DNA from: Roseibium algicola
Lineage (GTDB): Bacteria > Pseudomonadota > Alphaproteobacteria > Rhizobiales > Stappiaceae
Direction: 5' to 3'
DNA: 64,000 nucleotides
Assembly: GCF_001999245.1 (NCBI RefSeq)
Contig: NZ_CP019630.1
Coordinates: forward strand, 558,001-622,000
In this document: positions 59,921 to 64,000 of the stretch, piece after piece
Position numbering within the stretch: the first letter of the stretch is position 1
Layout of the letters: every line of letters begins with the position of its first letter
Notes under the pieces: model-generated
Told to the model about the DNA's origin: nothing
Databases searched by the model: none
The model's input: only the letters and a program-made list of their open reading frames with translations
Translations under genes and position numbers: made by a program

Positions 59921-61105
59921 TCAGGAGTTCGGGTCAGACGTGATGCCCAGTTCCTTCAGGATTTCTTCCGTGTGCTCGCCAAGTGCCGGTGCGGCGCGGT
60001 CCAGCACGAGTGTCCCGTTCCGAAACCTGATGGGCGTGCGGACGGAGGCAACGGAGCCGCCTTCGACACCGGTCGCCGGCAGGTCGACCTTCATATCCCG
60101 GTGCAACACCTGTTTGTCGTTGAAGACATCTTCCACGGAATTGATCGGTCCAGCCGGAACACCCTCGCCTTCAAGCGCGGCCAGGAGATCGTCGCGGGCT
60201 CTCGTCGACGTTTCCGCCGTCAGGATCGGTACAAGGTCTGAACGTGCGGCAACTCGCGCTGCGTTGGTGGCGTAGCGGGGATTGTCGGCAAGTTCCGGCA
60301 GGCCAAGAACAGCACAAAGGCGCCTGAACTGGCCATCATTGCCGACCGCGATGATCAGATGCCCGTCGCTGGCCGGAAAGACCTGGTAGGGAACGATGTT
60401 GGGATGCGCATTGCCCAGACGTTTCGGCGCCTTGCCCGAAACAAAGTAATTGAGCGCCTGGTTGGCCAGCACACCGACCTGTGCATCGAGCAATGCCATG
60501 TCGACCCATTCGCCTTCACCGGTTTCATCGCGGCGGCGCAAGGCGGCAAGAACGCCGACGACACCGTAAAGCCCGGTAAAGATATCCGCGAACGCCACCC
60601 CGATTTTCTGCGGGTCGCCTTCCGGGTCCCCGGTCAGATCCATGATGCCGCCCATGCCCTGGATCATGAAATCATAGCCGGCCCGATGAGCGTAGGGACC
60701 GTCCTGACCGAACCCGGTGATCGAACAATAGATCAGCTTCGGATTGACCTTGGAAAGGCTGTCGTAGTCGAGGCCGTATTTAGCGAGCCCACCGACCTTG
60801 AAGTTCTCGACCAGAATGTCGGCATCCGCCACCAGGCGGCGAACGAGGTCCTGACCTTCCTGTGTGCGAAAGTCGACCGCAATGGAACGCTTGCCGCGGT
60901 TACAGGCATGAAAATAGGCGGCATCCCGGTCCGCGCCCGCCTCGTCCTTGACAAATGGCGGTCCCCAGCCCCGGGTATCATCGCCTTGCGGGCTTTCCAC
61001 CTTGATGACGTCTGCCCCCAGGTCCGCCAGGGTCTGGCCCGTCCAGGGCCCGGCCAGAATGCGGGCCAGTTCGACAACCTTGATGCCTTTGAGCGGCGCG
61101 GTCAT
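59921..61105 (-). CDS. CaiB/BaiF family CoA-transferase (class III)
   Basis: The product is 394 residues. LKGIKVVELARILAGPWTGQTLADLGADVIKVESPQGDDTRGWGPPF is the class III CoA-transferase start. The conserved AFADIFTGLYG carries the likely catalytic Asp. It moves CoA between organic acids, e.g. in carnitine, bile acid or formyl/oxalyl metabolism; the acid is unknown. The ATG at 61105. Followed by a NudK-like gene in the same direction. Confidence 0.88.
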   Translation of the reverse strand: MTAPLKGIKVVELARILAGPWTGQTLADLGADVIKVESPQGDDTRGWGPPFVKDEAGADRDAAYFHACNRGKRSIAVDFRTQEGQDLVRRLVADADILVENFKVGGLAKYGLDYDSLSKVNPKLIYCSITGFGQDGPYAHRAGYDFMIQGMGGIMDLTGDPEGDPQKIGVAFADIFTGLYGVVGVLAALRRRDETGEGEWVDMALLDAQVGVLANQALNYFVSGKAPKRLGNAHPNIVPYQVFPASDGHLIIAVGNDGQFRRLCAVLGLPELADNPRYATNAARVAARSDLVPILTAETSTRARDDLLAALEGEGVPAGPINSVEDVFNDKQVLHRDMKVDLPATGVEGGSVASVRTPIRFRNGTLVLDRAAPALGEHTEEILKELGITSDPNS

Positions 61106-61132
61106 GTGTCTCTTCCTGAATAGTGCCGACGG

Positions 61133-61630
61133 TCAGGCTTCTGATGTCTTGCGATAGATATGATAGCGACCCCGGTGAATGCCATCCGGCTTTTTCAGGG
61201 TCTCGTAATTCGGCAGGTTGAGTTCGAGCGCGCACAGGATAATTCCGCCAACGGCCATGTGGGCATCTATTGAAGGAGCCAGCCAGGAAGCTGTCGCAAG
61301 GTCATTTGTAGGATCAGCCGAACCGATGTCGATATGGGCGAACGACGCCTTCGCCCCGATCCGCGGCCCGCAGAAAACAAGCGTGTCGCGAATGTTGCCG
61401 AGGATCATGTGATGCGCGTCCGGAGCGCAGCTCGGGTGGCAGTCCATGGCGAAATCGAATACGAAAATTTCCTTGTTCGGATAAATCTCGCGCAGGTGGT
61501 CATAGGTTCTGCCATTGCCCAACCCGAGTTCCAGGATAGGTCCGTCGACTTCGTTGACCTTGTCGACCAGAAATTCGAGCAATGTTTTCTGGGATGTCAT
61601 TCGACGAATAAAACTGTCCAAACGGCTCAT
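61133..61630 (-). CDS. Class I SAM-dependent methyltransferase-like protein
   Basis: The product is 165 residues. ILELGLGNGRTYDHLREIYPNKEIFVFDF is the SAM-binding loop and acidic strand end; the HIDIGS stretch follows. The family is a short alphaproteobacterial class I methyltransferase type with no known substrate. The ATG at 61630 lies behind GCAGGGAATTTTTTTA. A TTG at 61648 would be possible. It is the first gene before the CoA-transferase on the same strand, 27 bp away, possibly in one transcript. Confidence 0.75.
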   Translation of the reverse strand: MSRLDSFIRRMTSQKTLLEFLVDKVNEVDGPILELGLGNGRTYDHLREIYPNKEIFVFDFAMDCHPSCAPDAHHMILGNIRDTLVFCGPRIGAKASFAHIDIGSADPTNDLATASWLAPSIDAHMAVGGIILCALELNLPNYETLKKPDGIHRGRYHIYRKTSEA

Positions 61631-61899
61631 TAAAAAAATTCCCTGCAACTTACGACGCTCCTGACATAGACAATGCCCCGGCTGCCGTCAAAACCTCCCG
61701 TCCGTATTTAGGTGTTATCAAAGGCTGACGGAATACCAGCCCTTGCGGAAGGTCAAACAGGACTTTGCCGTAATCTGCGATCATGCTAACGCCTTAGGTC
61801 ATCCTCACATTTTCATGAGGGTGCGGTTGCGGCCTCCAAAAAGGGCCTTTCGGCCAGGCACAGGAAGGCAATTGCGCCTAACATCAGCAGGAGAATTCG

Positions 61900-64000
61900 A
61901 TGCGTTCAGAAACGGCGCCGGCCATACGGCTGGAAGACTATCAACCGCCACTTTATCGCATCGACAAGGTCGCCCTGAACGTTGAACTCGCCCCCGGCGC
62001 AACCCGCGTGACCGCGACTCTTGAGGTCAGCAGGCAACCGGGAACAGAGGCCGGCGCCCCGCTTGTGCTGGATGGTGACGAATTGTCACTTGCGGGCATC
62101 AAGCTGAACGGCGAAGCGCTTGCCGAGACTGCCTATGCAGCGACAGCCGATCGTCTCGAACTTGCCTCACCGCCTGCCGATCCGTTCGAGCTGACACTCG
62201 TGACCGAACTCGATCCGGACGCGAACACGAAGCTGATGGGGCTCTTCCGCTCTTCGGCAACCTATTGCACCCAATGCGAGGCCGAGGGCTTTCGCAGGAT
62301 TACCTATTTTCTGGACCGACCGGATGTCCTTGCCGTTTACACGACACGTCTGGAGGCCTCGAAGAAAGACTGCCCCGTTCTCCTGGCCAACGGCAATCTG
62401 ACGGAGACAGGAGATATCGACGGCACCGGCAGGCATTATGCCGTGTGGCACGACCCGCACCCCAAACCGGCCTATCTGTTCGCACTGGTTGCGGGCGATC
62501 TCGCCGAAGTTCCGGACACGTTCACCACCATGTCCGGCAAGGAGGTCGCACTCAACATCTACGTCGAGCATGGCAAGGAGAGCCTGTGTGACTGGGCCAT
62601 GGATTCGCTGAAGAGGTCCATGCGCTGGGACGAGGAAGTGTTTGGCCGAGAATACGATCTGGATGTGTTCAACATTGTCGCCGTGTCGGACTTCAATATG
62701 GGCGCGATGGAAAACAAGGGCCTCAATATCTTCAACGACAAGTACGTTCTGGCCGACCCGGAAACGGCAACCGACCAGGATTATGCCAATATTGAAGCCG
62801 TGATCGCACACGAATACTTCCACAACTGGACCGGAAACCGCATCACCTGCCGGGACTGGTTCCAGCTGTGCCTGAAGGAAGGCCTGACGGTGTTCCGCGA
62901 CCAGGAGTTTTCGTCCGACATGCGCTCGCGCGCGGTCAAGCGCATTGCCGATGTACGCTTGCTGAAGTCGCATCAGTTTCCGGAGGATGCAGGCCCGCTT
63001 GCACACCCCGTACGTCCGCGAACCTATCATGAAATCAATAACTTCTATACGGCGACTGTTTATGAAAAAGGCGCCGAGGTTGTTCGCATGCTTCAGACGC
63101 TTCTGGGCGAACAGAAGTTCCGGGCCGGACTGGACCTCTATTTCGACCGCCATGACGGCGAAGCAACCACAATCGAGGCATTCCTGTCCTGCTTCGAGGA
63201 AGCATCGTCCACCGATCTTGAACAGTTTTCGCTCTGGTACGAGCAGGCAGGAACGCCAGTCGTGTCGGTGGAAACGGAATATGATCCCGACCGCAAGTCC
63301 TTCACCGTTTCATTGTCCCAGGAAATCCCGCCCATTGCCGGCCAGAAGTCCAGCAAACCGGCAGTCATCCCGCTTCGTTTCGGGTTGATCGGCTCCAATG
63401 GCGAGGACATGGAAACAGGCTCCGTGGAGGGTGCCAACGTCGCCGGCGATGTGCTTGTGCTCGACAAGGCTCACCAGGACGTCGTCTTCCACAATGTCGC
63501 CGCCGCTCCCGTTCTGTCTCTTCTGCGCGGTTTCTCCGCACCCGTTCGTCTGAACCAGCCCCTGCATTCCGAGGAACTCCTGTTTCAGGCAGCACAGGAT
63601 CGGGATCCGTTCAATCGATGGCAGGCGGTGCAGACGCTGGCGATGCAGGACCTTGTGAGGCTTGCCGGTCTGGTCCGTGACGGCTCGGAAGGCACGCCGT
63701 CCGAAGACGTCATCGGTGTGTTCGCGTCTGTTCTGGGTGAAACCCAGCTGGATGAAGCCTTGCGTGCGCAGGCACTCACGTTACCCAGCGAAGCGGACGT
63801 CGCACAGGAAATCGGCAAGGACGTCAACCCGGACGCCATTCATACGGCCCGTCAGATGCTGCGGCGCGCAGTTGCCGCCCGCATCGCATCTTCCCTTGTC
63901 CCGTTCATTACCGACCAGTCCGCAGGTGGGACCTTTTCGCCGGATGCGCAGGCAGCCGGAAAAAGAGCGCTCGCACACCGTTGCCTGCATTATTACGCAG
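61900..64000 (+). CDS. pepN: Aminopeptidase N, 3' end beyond window
   Basis: About 700 residues are visible. The M1 peptidase motifs are intact: GAMEN (about 268-272), HEYFH (304-308) with a second Glu in LKEGLTVFRDQEF, and the substrate-binding block ending TVYEKGAEVVRM. It removes N-terminal amino acids from peptides in the cytoplasm. The ATG at 61900 follows AGGAGAATTCG. Length and layout match the E. coli-type PepN. The last part of the C-terminal helical domain is cut by the end of the window. Confidence 0.95.
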   Translation, partial: MRSETAPAIRLEDYQPPLYRIDKVALNVELAPGATRVTATLEVSRQPGTEAGAPLVLDGDELSLAGIKLNGEALAETAYAATADRLELASPPADPFELTLVTELDPDANTKLMGLFRSSATYCTQCEAEGFRRITYFLDRPDVLAVYTTRLEASKKDCPVLLANGNLTETGDIDGTGRHYAVWHDPHPKPAYLFALVAGDLAEVPDTFTTMSGKEVALNIYVEHGKESLCDWAMDSLKRSMRWDEEVFGREYDLDVFNIVAVSDFNMGAMENKGLNIFNDKYVLADPETATDQDYANIEAVIAHEYFHNWTGNRITCRDWFQLCLKEGLTVFRDQEFSSDMRSRAVKRIADVRLLKSHQFPEDAGPLAHPVRPRTYHEINNFYTATVYEKGAEVVRMLQTLLGEQKFRAGLDLYFDRHDGEATTIEAFLSCFEEASSTDLEQFSLWYEQAGTPVVSVETEYDPDRKSFTVSLSQEIPPIAGQKSSKPAVIPLRFGLIGSNGEDMETGSVEGANVAGDVLVLDKAHQDVVFHNVAAAPVLSLLRGFSAPVRLNQPLHSEELLFQAAQDRDPFNRWQAVQTLAMQDLVRLAGLVRDGSEGTPSEDVIGVFASVLGETQLDEALRAQALTLPSEADVAQEIGKDVNPDAIHTARQMLRRAVAARIASSLVPFITDQSAGGTFSPDAQAAGKRALAHRCLHYYA

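Overview
The window reads as one contiguous stretch of a marine-type alphaproteobacterial chromosome. Gene content and codon use point to the Hyphomicrobiales/Rhodobacterales side, and a Stappiaceae (Labrenzia/Roseibium-like) genome is my best guess. The guess rests on DUF930, GatB, SoxR, class III cyclases, Yej-type oligopeptide transport and alphaproteobacterial intergenic palindromes; I could not test it by alignment. Coding density is high, with many ATGA-coupled operons. No rRNA, CRISPR array, IS transposase or phage structural gene was seen.

Layout. 1-3.4 kb: a translationally coupled pair of an outer-membrane beta-barrel (cut by the window edge) and an exported five-heme cytochrome with a long Asp-Asp-Leu-Leu repeat linker. 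3.8-5.2 kb: a 1.36-kb integrated element in the 3' end of tRNA-Ser(GCT). It has a 25-bp att duplication, matching 51-bp iteron arrays inside both ends, one AbiJ-like abortive-infection gene and no integrase. 5.6-11.7 kb: small envelope and housekeeping genes (DUF1796, DUF930, Sel1-like, two DUF2147, DUF4440, GNAT, GT39). 11.8-14.1 kb: a polar amino acid ABC importer lacking its ATPase. 14.4-20 kb: TetR/SDR/MFS, LysE, GFA and gatB. 20.1-23 kb: an orphan FliK-like plus FlhB-C-terminal pair. 23-31.4 kb: small proteins (DUF6455, zinc ribbon, YjhX/UPF0386), a SoxR-VOC divergon with a clear SoxR box, an HlyD-type adaptor, an SDR, a class III cyclase and a LuxR regulator.

31.9-41.7 kb holds the most distinctive chromosomal cluster. 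On the minus strand are a metallo-beta-lactamase hydrolase, a free-standing cyclic-nucleotide-binding protein and an 860-residue ABC exporter whose nucleotide-binding domain is split by about 290 residues and altered at Walker A, Q-loop, Walker B and H-loop. Divergent from it are four glycosyltransferases and a polysaccharide deacetylase in one tightly packed operon. I read it as a cNMP-responsive surface-glycan or glycolipid system. This is an inference and the cluster matches no named pathway I know.

41.9-50.7 kb: DUF3088, a divergent MsrA, GNAT, an aromatic-type FAD monooxygenase/VOC/DUF2783 operon behind a palindromic operator, a cobalt-type nitrile hydratase operon, LysR/DUF1330 and a methyltransferase. 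50.8-57 kb: a complete Yej-type oligopeptide ABC transporter. 57.3-64 kb: a second class III cyclase, a NudK-like hydrolase, a CaiB/BaiF CoA-transferase, a methyltransferase and the start of pepN, cut by the window end.
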